Below are positions 44,600 through 57,589 of a stretch of DNA of 64,000 nt, piece by piece; position 1 is the stretch's first letter; each line of letters opens with the position of its first letter. The stretch is taken from NCBI GenBank assembly GCA_036924285.1, contig JAYKYS010000004.1, positions 21,980,001 through 22,044,000 of the forward strand. Reading direction: 5' to 3'. The stretch comes from Asterella californica. Its lineage: Eukaryota > Streptophyta > Marchantiopsida > Marchantiales > Aytoniaceae. The notes beneath the pieces are model-generated. The model made no database searches. It had not been told where the DNA came from and saw only the letters and a list, made by a program, of their open reading frames with translations. Position numbers and translations under genes: made by a program.

Positions 44600-46221
44600 T
44601 CAGGTATACGCACGAGTCCACCCGTACGCATATCATTCTGAGCTTCTTCGGCCCCCTTCACGCTGCCTGTCTGAGCTCATTCGTGTATATATGGTTGGTC
44701 CGGGTGAATGGCAGCTCAGATAAGGGACTGACCAAAGGGAATGTGAAGTTCCGCGCACACTACCTGAGATGGTGCCGTTGGGTGTGGAGGTGCAAAGTAG
44801 TGATTTGTCCTGTGCAAGCTGATCGAAGCGAATCAAGGAATTAATGAAGAACTGAAAATACCTGGGCTAAAATACAGCAAGTGCGAAATAAGTAAAGATC
44901 CTTAAGTGCGAAGGAGGTAATGGGTTACACCGCAAAGAAGAGAGTTAGTGTACATGAGTTTCAAGAACAAGCGGCACAAGCGGCCTGAAGTCACGAGTGA
45001 AAAAGACGACCAGCAGGCAGAAGAGTATACGAACAATTAGTGCAGAAATTAGTGCGAAGAGTATAACAATTAGTGCACAAAGGTCACTGACGCAGCTGGA
45101 GGTAATGAATAAGTGTACCCATCGTTCGTGTGTATACACGAACGAATTATTCGTTTCGTTACCGAGAGGCTGAGGAGCAAAAGGAGGAATCCGCCTCTAA
45201 GGAAGGGCTTGCGTCTGATTAACTACTCGTAGTAGGTTACCAAGGCGACGAACTCCTTAACAAAATTATACTTAGTTACAACTCAGAACATAAACAGTCG
45301 ACTGTATTCTTGGTATCTATAAACCCATATAAACACAAATATACAAAACAGCATTTGTTTGTTGTTGCTTCGGTTACCGTGTGTGCTTGGAAAAGCTGCT
45401 TCTTCTAACAAGTTTAAGGAGGAGAATGGGAACTGTGTATTCTACCCATACAACATTCCAGCAGGTGATCCTTCCAAGTGAGTGAACACGGAAGAGTCAT
45501 CTCGAATTTACTGCAAATTGACCAATCTGGCCCAGAAATGTGTACTAAGTCGTTTTTACTTTTACCTCGCAGTAGTTTTCTGCATGCCAGACGGAGCGGA
45601 CACAGATAATCATGACCGCGAAAAGACTCTCAACTCCCGAAGCCACCCAAGTTTAATGATTTGAACTGCTTCCGCCTGTTCATGTTGTCAGCTGGTACTC
45701 TCCACTTCCAAGATCAGTCAACAAGAACCACAAGAACCGTGAATATGATGAACTCTCACGGTACATCATCACTAGGCCCTTGTGTTCAAGGTTTTGAACC
45801 TCCTAACCAAGAACGACTATCGCCATGCTCTCCACTCGAGAAACCCAAGGTCCAATAGTATGACCTGAGTACCAGTAGAAAGTATACAGTTTACGCGTTT
45901 CTGGACGTATACAATAGGGCCTGACGAGGCGAGCATAAAAAGCACCGACAACTGATTCGTTGAAACTTAAGCCCCGCTGTAGCATTCTCCGATTTCAATA
46001 ACGAGGGAATCCAGTTGAATTCATGACCAGATTACAGCTGGCGCAGAGTCCAACCTAATTACCAGTACTTCAAGAGCATGTTGCTAGTAATCTCAGCATT
46101 TAATCTTTGGTCTGCGCCTGAAAATCTCTAGACTAATGTCACCCAAATGTGGATGGCATTCTGAGATAATTACAACGCCCTTCCATAACAGGAGGGCAAC
46201 AAATGTCCTGCATCTAACCAT
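44600..46221. other. Intergenic, no gene recognised
   Basis: Moderate GC with only short unsupported frames. ATTAGTGC recurs three times at about 45038-45078. The right end probably holds the OEP21 3' UTR. Confidence 0.4.
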
Positions 46222-48038
46222 TCATAAGTCGTAAATTACACTCCAGCCGCCAGCCACGTCAGCATTCAAAGTCCAGTTGTTCTCCCTAATCTGGAAGTAT
46301 GGTTTCTGCACGTATCGGCAGAGTACCAAGGATTATCAAGAACACACGATTTTGCACGACAGCAAACCTCAAAAAGCAAACGTAACCCATAAACTATTTT
46401 CGTCACTCCGTCAAGAAAGGGAAGGACAACATACTTCCAAGTTGCAGCTGACTTTTGGAAACAAAACCAGTCGTCAAAAGAGAAAAATAGCTGGAATCAA
46501 CAGGAAAATGCGCGCATTGTATTCAAGAGGTGAATTGGCAGGATGTGTCCAACCTGCTTAACAACGTTGTAGCCTGCTTTGATTTTCAAGTCTTGATCCT
46601 CAGTGAAATTGAAAATCTTGTAGCTCAGCTCCACCACTCCCCTAGGCTTTCCCTGATATTCAGAAGAGCAAGGCCATCCGCTCAAACTAACCTTCCGATC
46701 TTTCCATCACGAGAAGCAAAAGCCTGCTATGTTAAAGTGAGCAATCGAGTGAAGGTCGTGGGACAACTACTCACCACCTTCGTCCCAGGATTGAAGTTGT
46801 AGCCTCCTTTCAAATCAATGCTCAACAACCCGTTGTCAGTGAGAGGAAGAGTCTTCTTGCCTTGGATGTCATACGTGAACTCGTACGGCTTAGAGTCAAA
46901 CTTCGCTCCGACATCTAAGCTTGTCAATAACTGAAAGGCAACTTACTGAGCATCAGTCTTTGAACAAGTGATATATTCACCTTCGGCAACCAGACAAGAC
47001 CTAGATCCAAGGTAGATTTCACATCGTGTTGCAATTCTGCAACAAGTTCACAACTACAATAATAATATATGATGGAGACCAATAAACATCGTGCGTTTCA
47101 GATCGGGGCGCTAAAGGAACACACTGCTTATCCTCAGTTACCTCCGGGAAGAACTTTTTCTTCACTTGAGTTATACCACTCGCTGCCCCTGTGTGCGTAT
47201 TGAGCTTTCCATGAATCTGGACAGTGAGAGTAAAAAAATCGTGAGGTGCTCGATAATTTTCACTGGAATTACCCTGGCCCGAGTTCCGACTGACATTTAA
47301 GATGCATAAGGACAGACCGTAGCGCACTGTCCGTCCAAGAGGGAGGTCACTGCTGAAGGGAAGGACTCACTTGAGCAGACACCCAAGTACGTTCTGGATT
47401 ATGTAGGAAACGTGGTGAAACGAGAGCTATTCTCAGCTTATGACCCATAAATTCCTTGTCTTATGACAAAGTAGGGCTAAGCTAAATATCATTCCTGTCC
47501 AGCCGATCCCTGCGAAGATAAACGTTCTTATACACATGCAATTCACCATACAGGAAACAATCTGGAAAATATAGGTCAGAGAGGCAAAGCAGAGTCTCTT
47601 TAGCACCACAACAGCGATTTCCAACCTGACAAGAAGCCAATTTGACCGACAGGACACAGAAATGGAAAACCGAATTTTCTTGGTCTTAGATACGAGCACG
47701 AAAGGATGTATTGTAATGAAAAGCGAAAAATCACTCACCACACAGAAAGAGCAAAACTCAAACAGAGATCAGATCAGGCCCTGAACAGCTCCTCAACTCC
47801 TTGACAGACAGGCCCCGGAATACAAAACAGAACCATCCGGATGGCGTCGAAACGACGAGAGCAAGGGCCGCAATCAAGAGAGTCAACATTACTTCCTCAA
47901 AAGCTAAAATTCAATAGACAGCTACGGTACAGACGAGCAACCAACCTGTAGATAGAAAGATTTATCGAGCAGGAAGTTCTCTTTAGCGTGCAGCAAAAGC
48001 TGCCTTTCATCCGCACCGTATCTCAGCGAAGTCTCCAT
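46222..48038 (-). CDS. OEP21: Chloroplast outer envelope pore protein OEP21
   Basis: Complete gene, five exons: 48038-47946, 47216-47142, 46930-46775, 46652-46554, 46305-46222 (TGA); 31+25+52+33+27 = 168 aa, matching the usual length of about 167. Starts METSLRYG as in plant OEP21. Later landmarks are HGKLNTHTG, the KKFFPE exon end, [32 protein letters not shown], and the hallmark C-terminus [13 protein letters not shown]...YDL. All introns are GT-AG and all junctions phase 0. The exon 3 donor could be GTG|GTGAGT (used here) or one codon earlier. OEP21 is a beta-barrel, anion-selective, phosphate/triose-phosphate-regulated channel in the chloroplast outer envelope. It has no cleavable transit peptide, and none is seen. 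Strong evidence for a plastid-bearing green plant. Confidence 0.93.
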
Positions 48039-49758
48039 CCCTTCCCTTCACCGTACTCCGCTGATCCCTCCCTTCCTTTCTTCTTTCCTTCCAACCAACA
48101 ATCTATGAATCCAATAAAGTCTCAATTAAACGACGGAACATAAAAACCGACAGATGAGCATCTGATAGGACATGCGATGCCCAGCTTAGCTCCTTCCTTC
48201 CCTCCCTCCGTCCCTCCCTCCCAACGGGGACAGACGAGAGTGTGCTCGCTCGAGCACAAGCGAATCTGAACTCTGTCCCTCAGTCTTCTACCACTACAGG
48301 AGGACCGCTTCAGCAACAATTCAGCACAAGGTCAATCTCAACAAGAACCTCAAACCCGAAGTCCCTCTCTGGCTCCCTCCGCTCCTGCCTGCCCTGCTCG
48401 CCCGCGTATGAGGTTTCCAAGTTGAAAAGGACAGGAAGGCTCTAGCGACTCTAGCCAGATTGCCTCCTCTGCCTCTGTCGGCACCAAATTCATTGCCCTT
48501 CCCTTCCTTCCGTATTTTGAATCTAGATTCACTTCCCTACTGTACACTCGCAATTCTCCTTTCCTCCGTAAGAACCTTTACAGAATATATTACAGAGAAG
48601 GTAAACAATACCGAATAAATAAATAAGATACATGCAAGATCAACTTCTGGTAGAGGAGAAAAATACAAGCGTTTACTCCACTCCCGAAATTATCATCAGC
48701 AATTGACTGACAACCGGTTTCAGAAGAGTTTAGTGAAAAATACATTAGACAAAAACTCGGGGAAAAATAAAGACGAGTAAAAATACAAGATTGATGCTCG
48801 ACTGAACAAACATGTAGAGAAGAGGAGAAATAAGTGACATATTCTATCTAAATTTAACTTATAAAATTTATATAGTTAATTTAAATTTCTAAAATTAAAA
48901 ATAGTTCACTCCATAACACAGGGCCGCAGTCACAAAAAGTCATAAAAAGTGAACGTAAACTGAAATTTTTCTTCGTATTAACACCTCTGCCTTGAATGAC
49001 AAAAAACATGCACGCATATAAAGAATATAAGGACACATTTATGTCATATATTGCAAATTCTGAAAAGATTATGCTAACTATATTTACAAAAGTTATAAAC
49101 ACCGAAAATTTACTGATCGCTCCTCTAATTCGTTTCTCAAAATTAAAATTATATTGATCGTACTTTTGATTGGTAACAGCATGTTCAACCGATCAAAATG
49201 TCATGTCATCAACATGCCATATATCTACACTGAAAATTCAATTTAAATTAAATGTACAACATATTATCAGTCCATTGCAGTCTCTTACTTGTATATTATC
49301 AGTCCATTGCAGTCTCTTACTTGTATAGTGTCTTCACATTATGATAAACATGCTAAACTTAATTGTATAGTGTCTTCACATTAGGATAAACATGTTAAAC
49401 ATGCTGTTGTTAGTTAGTCAAATAATGTAATATTGTTAGTATTAAGGGTGCGGTCAAGTAAAATTTCATCACTGTATGAACCTATGAAATTAATATGCAA
49501 CCATTGCTTACCCTCACGTGAACTATACTTACCAAAGTTGTTCGGTAAAATATGGCCAAGTTTTCGGCAGTCTTTTGAGTAATCGATCAGGAGCTTCCAT
49601 TGTCGATAGAGTGCAAAGAGTAATCAACAAAACTGACCAGAGGATTTCCTGTCATGGAGAGGAATCTACGTGGTATAGGAGAAGCAGCTTAAACACTTGG
49701 GTGTCTTGGGTGATTTCATGCACTTTAGGTTTTGGAATCTGAATGTTTCTATCTTTGC
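48039..49758. other. OEP21 upstream region and intergenic DNA
   Basis: 48040-48560 is pyrimidine-rich on the plus strand (GA-rich on the gene strand), fitting a 5' leader/promoter. Beyond that AT-rich, with tandem duplications at 49261-49404. No further gene recognised. Confidence 0.4.
49261..49404. repeat. Two adjacent tandem duplications (32 bp and 42 bp units)
   Basis: A 32-bp unit starting ATATTATCAGTCC is repeated exactly at 49261-49292 and 49293-49324. It runs into a 42-bp unit starting TTGTATAGTGTCTTC at about 49321 and 49363. Confidence 0.8.
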
Positions 49759-49864
49759 TGTCGTGCACATACACATCGCTACACAACATACATTGCTGTC
49801 AGAGGTACACACCACATACACATAACACATGGACGATGTCATACACATACACAAGCGTACCACA
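49759..49864 (-). repeat. Extra LTR copy beyond copy 2
   Basis: 106 bp with TG...CA ends, a few substitutions from the LTR at 50161-50266 (for example GCAC for GCGC). Separated from it by 296 bp that include a leader segment. Confidence 0.75.
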
Positions 49865-49865
49865 A

Positions 49866-50156
49866 TAATCTGAACAGAGAAATTATCATCTCCAACACTA
49901 CAACAAAGATTACTCACAAACGGTCTAGCCAAACCCACTCTAAGCACGAAGAGAATCCGGGTTACACTCAACTAGACTGTCCACCATAGCCTAGAGCTTG
50001 AAGGCTCAACTCGAAGAACTAAGGCCTCCAAGCCCTACATGCGGAGTATACTCCTGGTGGGATCTCTCACCAACTCGTCATAATGGCACTAACGGCCTTA
50101 CCGGGATGCGCCACTTCGCACTCGGTCAACATAGCTGAGGTACCAAACTGACGTGA
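49866..50156 (-). repeat. Leader-derived segment between two LTRs
   Basis: Matches 59012-59294 along its length (one 8-bp indel near 49990). On the minus strand it starts TCACGTCAGTTTGGTACCTC and ends GTTCAGATTA, where it joins directly to the LTR. Reading LTR-leader-LTR, this is an internal-deletion derivative of the same element. The leader and 3' end are joined at a shared ATT, and it shares the middle LTR with copy 2. Confidence 0.65.
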
Positions 50157-50160
50157 TAGC

Positions 50161-50266
50161 TGTCGTGCGCATACACATCGTTACACAACATACATCGCTG
50201 TCAGAGGTACACCACACATACACATAACACATGGACGATGTCATACACATACACAAGTGTACCACA
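50161..50266 (-). repeat. 3' LTR of copy 2
   Basis: 106 bp, TGTGGTACACTTG...CGCACGACA on the minus strand, next to the polypurine tract AGGGGGGCGA. Confidence 0.8.
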
Positions 50267-53200
50267 ATCGCCCCCCTAACTGACGATTAGGTCCCTCTAA
50301 CTCCAGATAGCTCCATATCTCAACTACGTGATGTACACCTTCACGGGTGCAAGGATCAAGAGGCCGGGTGCTACATCGTCCCATCGTTAGTCGCATATCT
50401 GCAATCCATACCACGCAAAGATCTAATCGGCTATCCCTGCTATATACATCGAGGACAACCCACCGTCCAGTAGGAACGACACTGAGAGGTGGAGTCAAAC
50501 ATGACATGTGCCAACCTCTCGAACAACCATCACACACCAACATACGGGTTGCTCCACCAGCAGACCCACACAACATACACCTCAAGCCCGCGCGTACAAC
50601 TGCTAAGCTTGAGTCAACGGTACCATCAATGTTGGGAAGATGACATGGCGCGCAATTACGCACATGGTCCTTCCACACAACACCATCACGACCTTCTAAC
50701 ATGAGTACTCCAGAAGGTAACACCTCCCGCACTCGTAAAATAGTGCACCCTGCGGTCACATCCAACGTCGTCGGTGCGGTCTGCTATAGATAGATAAAAT
50801 CGTCAGGATGAAACCTGCCAATCGATGGTCGATAACCTCCTCCTCGGATAGTCGCATATTGCAACGTGTCTCTATGCTGAGCAATCGCTAGGTTCTCAAA
50901 AGTCATAGACATAACTCTCCGAAATGTCTCTGCTCGTTGAGAACTCTCACCCACATATCCAGGTCATCAAGGTCCAGCACCTCAGCAGAATCACGACGGA
51001 TGGCCGAAGGTAGATCTAGATCTCGGCCATACAATAGAAAATACAGTGAGAAGGAAACCAAAGACGCTTGTCGGCTGAAACGGTAGTCCATAGCCAACCA
51101 TAGTAACTGCACATCCCAGTCTCCCAAGTGGCTCTTTTGCAACCCACTACTTGCGCAATTCTCTCTTCACCGTCTGAACTACCCTCTCCGCCAAACCATC
51201 CGCCTCAAGATGATCTCGAGATGTAGTCCGATGATCAATCAGCGCCTGATCACACAAGGCCTGAAACTCACCAAGGAACTCTGTACCTTGGTCTGTCAGC
51301 ACTTCAGTTGGTGCTCCAAAACGACTCAGCACTCGATCTAAGAACGCGTACGCCGTCCCTTCACTCGCCTTGTCTGATAATGCCACCAACTCAATCCACT
51401 TGGAGAAGTGCTCCACCATCACCAACACTACCGGTGGTGACGTACGGTCAACGGTAAGAGTCCCGCAAAATCCAAACTCCAACGGTAACCCAACCTCATA
51501 ATCGATAAGGGGTGTAACTGAGAAGTAGGAGCATTAAACGATGCTCGTACTCGATCACAAATCACACATCGTGCGACAAACTGTTGCACATCGACGTGCA
51601 TACCACGCCACCAATACTGTCCTTGGAGTAAGCTATGCGTACGCTTCACTCCAAAATGTCCCAACTCCTCATGGGCATGTCGTACTAACTGTGCCCTCTG
51701 GGATAGATGTGGCACTATCCGTACCCTCCCATCATCTCACACTCGAAGTACATGTCGTCATTCTCGTCGAAATCTCTTCGCTCGTTGAAAGACATGATCT
51801 CGCTCCTTGGCACTTACTGTGCCTACTACCACACCAGTACGTAGATACCATCACGATCACATCGTCATGGATATCTCGCTGGTCTGGAACACCATCTCCA
51901 CCCTCAAGGTCTGGAGACTCATCATCTACTCTCTGACCCGAGAAAGATACGACTTGACCCTCCATAGTAGAGTTCATGACCAGCACACAAAGAAAGACAG
52001 ATGCATGCCACCTTGGCACTATCTCCTCATCAACCTCGTCATGCCATCGAGCCCCAATCTGATCCTGTTGACTCGTGCACGGATTACGACTCAACCCATC
52101 GGCATCTAGGTTTGTAACTCCAGGTCTATGTACTACCTGGAAGTCATACTCCTGTAAGATCAGAGCCCATCGTGCAAGCTTCCCTGTAAGCTTGTCGGAC
52201 TCCATCAACCACTTGAGCGGCTGGTGATCAGTGATGAGAGTAAAGGAGTTCCCAAACAGATAACATCGAAAGTGTGCAACAACCCACACTGCCGTCAAAC
52301 ACTCTCTCTCATACGAACTATACCTCGCCTCTGTTGAATTGTTGGAGCGACTGACACACGCCACCACGAACTCCTTTTTCTCATCATCATGCTGAGTCAG
52401 CACTGCTCCAAGTCTCAACATACTCCAATCGGTGTGCAGTTGGAAAGGATGCCTCTTAACGGGTCTCCTCAAGATGGGAGCAGATGTCAACCTATCTTTG
52501 AGCTCTACGAAAGCTCGCTCTTGCTCATCTCCCCACTGCCACTCCTGGTCCACCTTCATCAGCTTGGTCAACGGCTTCGCAATTTGCACTAAATCCTTTC
52601 ACGTATCGACGATAAAAGTTCATCAAATCAACAAATGCTCAAACTCGACTCACATCTGTGGGACGTAGGATACGTGCAATATGCAATAGCCTCAACCTTC
52701 GTCTGTTGGACACCCAATCCACCTGGATAGATGGTGTGGCCCAGATACTCTACCAACTCCTAGAAGAACTTACACTTCCCAGGGTGTAACTTCAACCCAT
52801 GAGCTCTTAATCGCTCGAACACATCCCGTAAATGTCTCTCGTGCTCTTCCATTGTAGCACTATAGACTAAGATGTCGTCAATATAACATCTGACAAAATC
52901 CAATCCTGCTAGGATTCTGTCCATCACCCTTTGGAACTCAGCAGGGGCGTTCTTCAACCCAAATGGTAAGAACCGCCACTGATACAAAAAATCTTTGCCG
53001 TGAGAATCAATTCCCAGAATGCTATCTTGGACTTATCTTCTTCTCTCACTGACAACTGATGATACCATGCTCGAAGATCCAAAGTACTGAAGACCTTCAC
53101 ATGCCCCACTGCATCAAAGATCTCCTCAGGTGTCAGCATGGCATACTTACTGGACTTCGTCTGCCGATTGATAGGACGGTAGTCCTCACACATCCGTCTA

Positions 53201-53565
53201 TCCGTGTAGTTTCCATACATATCCTTCTTGGCTGGCATAACTGTGGCAGATGCATACTCTCCATGCGACATCTCCACCAACCCAACCTCCAACAAGTCTT
53301 GAGTCCTATTCTAGATTAAGACTCTCTCCATGTCAGTGTATCTGTAAAGACGTCGAAAGATTGACATGTCATTAGCCAAGTCGATCCGTATACCAGGTCC
53401 CTTCAAGGTACCCAAATCCTTCATACTGAAGGCAAAACAATTCCTGTAGCTCTTCAGGAATCTTTGAACTCTTCGTCTCTCCTCTCCTATAAGCTTGGGT
53501 CCAATCTCCGGTTCTCAAGTATCCTCTGTCACCATGGTAGAGGTAGAAGACGAAGTCGTTGACTG
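50241..53565 (-). pseudogene. pol of copy 2: RT, RNase H, integrase, PHD (broken)
   Basis: Blocks: 53295-52954 and 52987-52760 (RT; YIDD retained), 52589-51732 (RNase H with HTDWS, YERECLT, TDHQPL), 51715-51428 (integrase zinc site), 51482-51147 (integrase core with TDQGTEF and a matching Glu), 51142-50903, and 50765-50455 (barrel plus PHD). The PHD has the complete first zinc pair CMLC. A 1-bp loss in a short T run near 50456-50459 replaces the last CPRC, so the final zinc pair is lost and the frame runs on to 50241. Many Pro codons of copy 1 read Leu here. Confidence 0.88.
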
Positions 53566-53568
53566 CTA
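53560..53568 (-). promoter_or_regulatory. In-frame UAG with CARYYA context, copy 2
   Basis: TAG (53568-53566) followed by CAGTCA (53565-53560), identical to copy 1 (3649-3657). Preserved while the flanking domains have accumulated stops. Confidence 0.6.
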
Positions 53569-55889
53569 TCTTGCAGCCTCTGGAGCAGTTTCCTTCTGCT
53601 CACCACCAACAACCTCCACCGCTACTGTGCGAAAAGCTTTTGCAGTTCTAGCTGCAAGCTCCACACTCTCTCCTACGACATCTCATGATGTCCAAGGATG
53701 ACGAACTCCACGTGCCTCGCCCCCAGCCTTTACCTCCACCGGTAGGCAAAGAGCTCAAGAGTGCTCGAGCAGTAACACCCGTCGATCGCATCCGACGCTG
53801 CTCAGCCAATCCAAGGCTAACAATCCATGTCAAGCAATTCAAGTCCATTGCTTGACCCAATACTTGACGACGTGAAGCCTTCGACACCGAAGCTACTGCC
53901 GTCGTACCCGTAACGAAACCCATCGCTCGTTCTCTCTCATCGGCATTGGCCTCCACCAACTGCCGTAACTGAGCATCCCACACAAGCCCAGGTCCTCCAT
54001 CTCTGTAAGCATGTGACGCTGGAAAGCTTACCAAAGTGGGTAGCGCTACCATGGGCCGTCCCACTAGGTTCACCACTGCCATGGGTGACCTATCGACGAC
54101 GCTCACTACTTGAGATCGTCGTCGTACATCCAAGATGCTATCAACCGTGAGATGCGCTGGTCGTCTCACTCCATCGTGTGCGCGCTTAAGCACCTCTCTC
54201 GATAACAAGTTCGTCCACCACAACCGTGGACGATGTGCACGAGATCCTACTCTCGCTGCATCCAACAACACTGCTGGTCCAACCCAAGACCGCACTTGGT
54301 GCACACTCGTCATCATCTGTACGAGCATCACCTAACAAAGGAACATTCTCCAAGATGTACGCTGGAGAATCCACCTGATGCATCTGGAAATGACGTAAGA
54401 TCCGTAACATCTCCCAGAACATCCTAGATCACGGGTCATGTAAACCCTGACCTCTCCCAGCACACGTGTGACCTTGACATGATCATCCGGCAATCACCAA
54501 GTGAATGGTGCCAACAAACGTAAGATCCTGCACCCTCAGCAGCGAAATATCTGACGGTAATGCTTGCTGGTATCCTCTAACAGCTGATATGGGCAACAAC
54601 TCAAGATATCTCTGCACCAAACGTGCCACATGTCGCAATGAGATGCATCTCACAATCTCATCTCTCTCCACATACAAGTATCGCTGTACTTGTATGCCTG
54701 CCTGCAATACTGCAGCTAAACCTGTGCTGATCTCTCCAAACAGCTCCAACACACATACACCCTCCTCTGGATACTGCCACACAATGGGAGTCATATCCAA
54801 CGGTGATAAGGTCATAGGATCAGTAGCAGGAACAACCCTTTGTTCCTCTACTGGTGGTACAAAGGCTTCACTCCAAGCCTGCTGCACCAACTGATCAGCA
54901 TACTGCTGTAACTCTCCACTCGAACTCCAGAGTGGAACATCCAAGGCAGATGGTACTAACGTAGACATGCTAGGCATGTCCTCCACCTCCTCAAAGACCG
55001 GAGTATCCTCCGCATGGGCATTGTCCTCCAACAACTCGCTCGGCCAAGTGATGACCAAACTGAACCCTGCAACGGATGCCATCGTCCCTGGTGTAGGCTC
55101 CGTCGTCCCAACTCTAGCACTGAACCGCACTGGTAAGCGGCTCACTCGTCCCTCACCGGACTGCCAACCTGGTCTGTAAGATGTTGTCTCCGCCCAATAA
55201 TCGATCACAAATCCCATAGGGTACAACACAGCACCTCCAACCAATACATCAGAAGACTCTACGGCTGTAACGATGGCCTTGGCCCTCACCATAGAGCCAT
55301 CCGCGGGATGATCTGGTCGAACTCTCACCGTCAACATCTCACGCGTCATGTGTAGAGCCGTACCTCCTGATCCCCCTAGAGATGTCTGCAACTGGAATGG
55401 ACATCTCTCCACCTCGGACTTCTTTAGATCCAAATCAATACACGCCGTCTTTTCCAACATCAACGGTTGGGCTCCAGAGTCTAACAAGACCTTCTGGGGT
55501 CGATACACTTTCCTTGAAGGTGCCACCAAACAGAAGATACCACTTCTGTTGTCCAACAACACCACACCTGGTGCCAAACCAGCACGGTCAATCGACGGCC
55601 TAGCTGGTAACTCATCTAACCTAGCAGCCGCTTGCCAAGTACCACTAGTAGTTGTCTTGATCCTTGACCCCATGGACACGTCTACCACCTCTCGCTGAAC
55701 AACTTCAGCTCTAGAGGTAACTACATCCTCGCTCTCACTGAGTGTGGCCGCCAACTGGAACATTGGAGCCAAGTTGACTCCCAATGCTCTCATATCCGTG
55801 GCTGAGAATAGTGAGGCTCGTAAAACTGCTGTAGCCGCCCCCAACATCGGGTTCGACGTCGCATCCACAGACGTCGAGAGTGGACTCAC
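53569..55889 (-). pseudogene. Protease and DNA methyltransferase of copy 2 (broken)
   Basis: 55889-54483 holds the protease (LLDSGAQPLM) and the first part of the methyltransferase (motif I reads LELFGEISTG, one Gly changed to Glu). It stops at TGA 54485-54483, exactly where copy 1 has the Trp before the catalytic Pro-Cys. The following Pro codon is also altered, to Ser. 54422-54186 and 54331-53648 retain ENVP, the RPRLWWTN motif and the C-terminal motif. The methyltransferase cannot be active from this copy. Confidence 0.87.
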
Positions 55890-57589
55890 ATCACACCACT
55901 CCTGGATGTCGATGCCTCCAACTCTACTCCATCATCGGTAGGTCGTTTAGGAACCATAGATGTGATCCTCAACGCCTCGTATAACGTGAATGACTGAGGA
56001 AGCTTGGCTTGTCTACCAGCCTCCCCGTGTTGTGGATCCAACTCCACTGACGCACCTCGTGGCTCAGAGGCAGGTACTGCGGCACGTAGTGAGGCACGTT
56101 TTGCACCTCTAGTCACTGCCGCAGATGCCTCAATCTGCGCCACACCAGCCATGAAGTCGAAGTCATCTCCTTCTTCTCCATAAGACGTGGAAGCCTCTGT
56201 TCCACCTGAACTCCGCTGGGCCATAGCCATACTAGCTATCCTCTGCTCCAACTGCTCAATCTGAGCAGCCATACCGGCTTCTGAAGTCGTAACAGGCGGT
56301 GGACAGACCGATCCTTTCCTAGGTGCTGAACCTCTACCTCCAGCTCGACCACCACGGCCTCCTTGAGCTCCTTCGCCTCGTCCACGATCAGCCTTCCCTT
56401 GCCGCAACTCGGGATGGAGATCAAAACAACGGTCACTACTGTGACCAGGTCGTCCGCAATGCTCACATTGCCTAGGTACTTCTTGAGACGTCTTCGACAT
56501 CTCATAACCTCTCCTCTGTGGACAGTCCTTCTGCTGATGAGGACCATCACACGTCCAGCAAGGACCCGCTTGCTGCTGGCTAGAGAAGGACGGCATGGGC
56601 TTCTGCCCACCAGATCCTCCAACACCTCTCTGAGATCGTGACTACTCTGCACGATCCTTATCACCACCACCACCACGCTGTTGCGTAGCATGTGATCCTC
56701 GAGAAGAGGTGGTCGCTCCATGTGGTGTCTCCTTGTCAACCACCACCCTCTCCTCCACCATGTTGAGCTCAATCCGCTCAGCCAGACCAAAGACAACCGT
56801 CAACGTCGGAGCGGTATCTCTAAGGAGAGTAGCATCTCTAACTCTCTTACGCAGCTCTCGGTCTAGTATCTCATACCAGAACTAGACTGCCTGTGCTTCC
56901 GCCACCCCTTGGGTAACGCTGATCAACCGCCTCATGCGAGTAAACGCCTCGCATAGGCTCTCTCCAGTCTTCCGCTGGAACTCCTAAAGACTCCTCAACT
57001 TGTCAGTCCGCACACCTTGATAGTTCTTCCTTAAACATTGGAAGAACTGAACCACAAGGTTAAACCTTGGTGGTATCCCGCTCACACTACCACCTGGTCC
57101 ACTACTTGTGGACGTACCGTTGGTAGTAGGTACTCCGCCACCTGTGGATGTACCACTGCTACTGGCACCCAAACTCGCAGGTGCTACGCCTACCGAAATT
57201 GCACCAGTAGTGATAGAAATGTAGTTGGGAGACCAATGTTGTCTCCACAACTCGATCTCAACACTGTAATCTCGCCCGAACTCATGATAATCGTCCATCG
57301 GCGGTCCCTCCAAGAGTTGGAACAAACCCTTCCACGTCATGAAGGGTGTAAACAGCTGTGGGTTCCGCATCTGCTGCAGATCTCACCAACTGTCAAACTC
57401 CTGGATGAAGTCATCCAGCTCAATGGTACCAACTGTACCCGAGTAACATCGAGACCCCTTCGTGGTCTCGTCCATATCCCACAACAACGGTGTGGCGACA
57501 CTAGACTCACCACCAAAAAACGCGTTGTCTGCGTCTGACTCGTCCTCTGGAACAACCGACGGCAATGGTGTAGATAGTCGATACCTCAT
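55886..57589 (-). pseudogene. gag of copy 2 (with natural N-terminus)
   Basis: An ATG at 57589 opens the frame MRYRLSTPLPSVVPED, Asp/Glu-rich. A TGA at 57385-57383 interrupts; the same frame continues LQQMRNPQLFTPFMTWKG and the Ser/Thr/Gly linker to 56984. 56596-55886 carries the two zinc knuckles (CWTCDGPHQQKDC and CEHCGRPGHSSDRC). This copy keeps the 17 bp missing in copy 1 (between GAGGCG repeats, complement 56928-56950). It shows what lies left of the window edge in copy 1. Confidence 0.82.
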
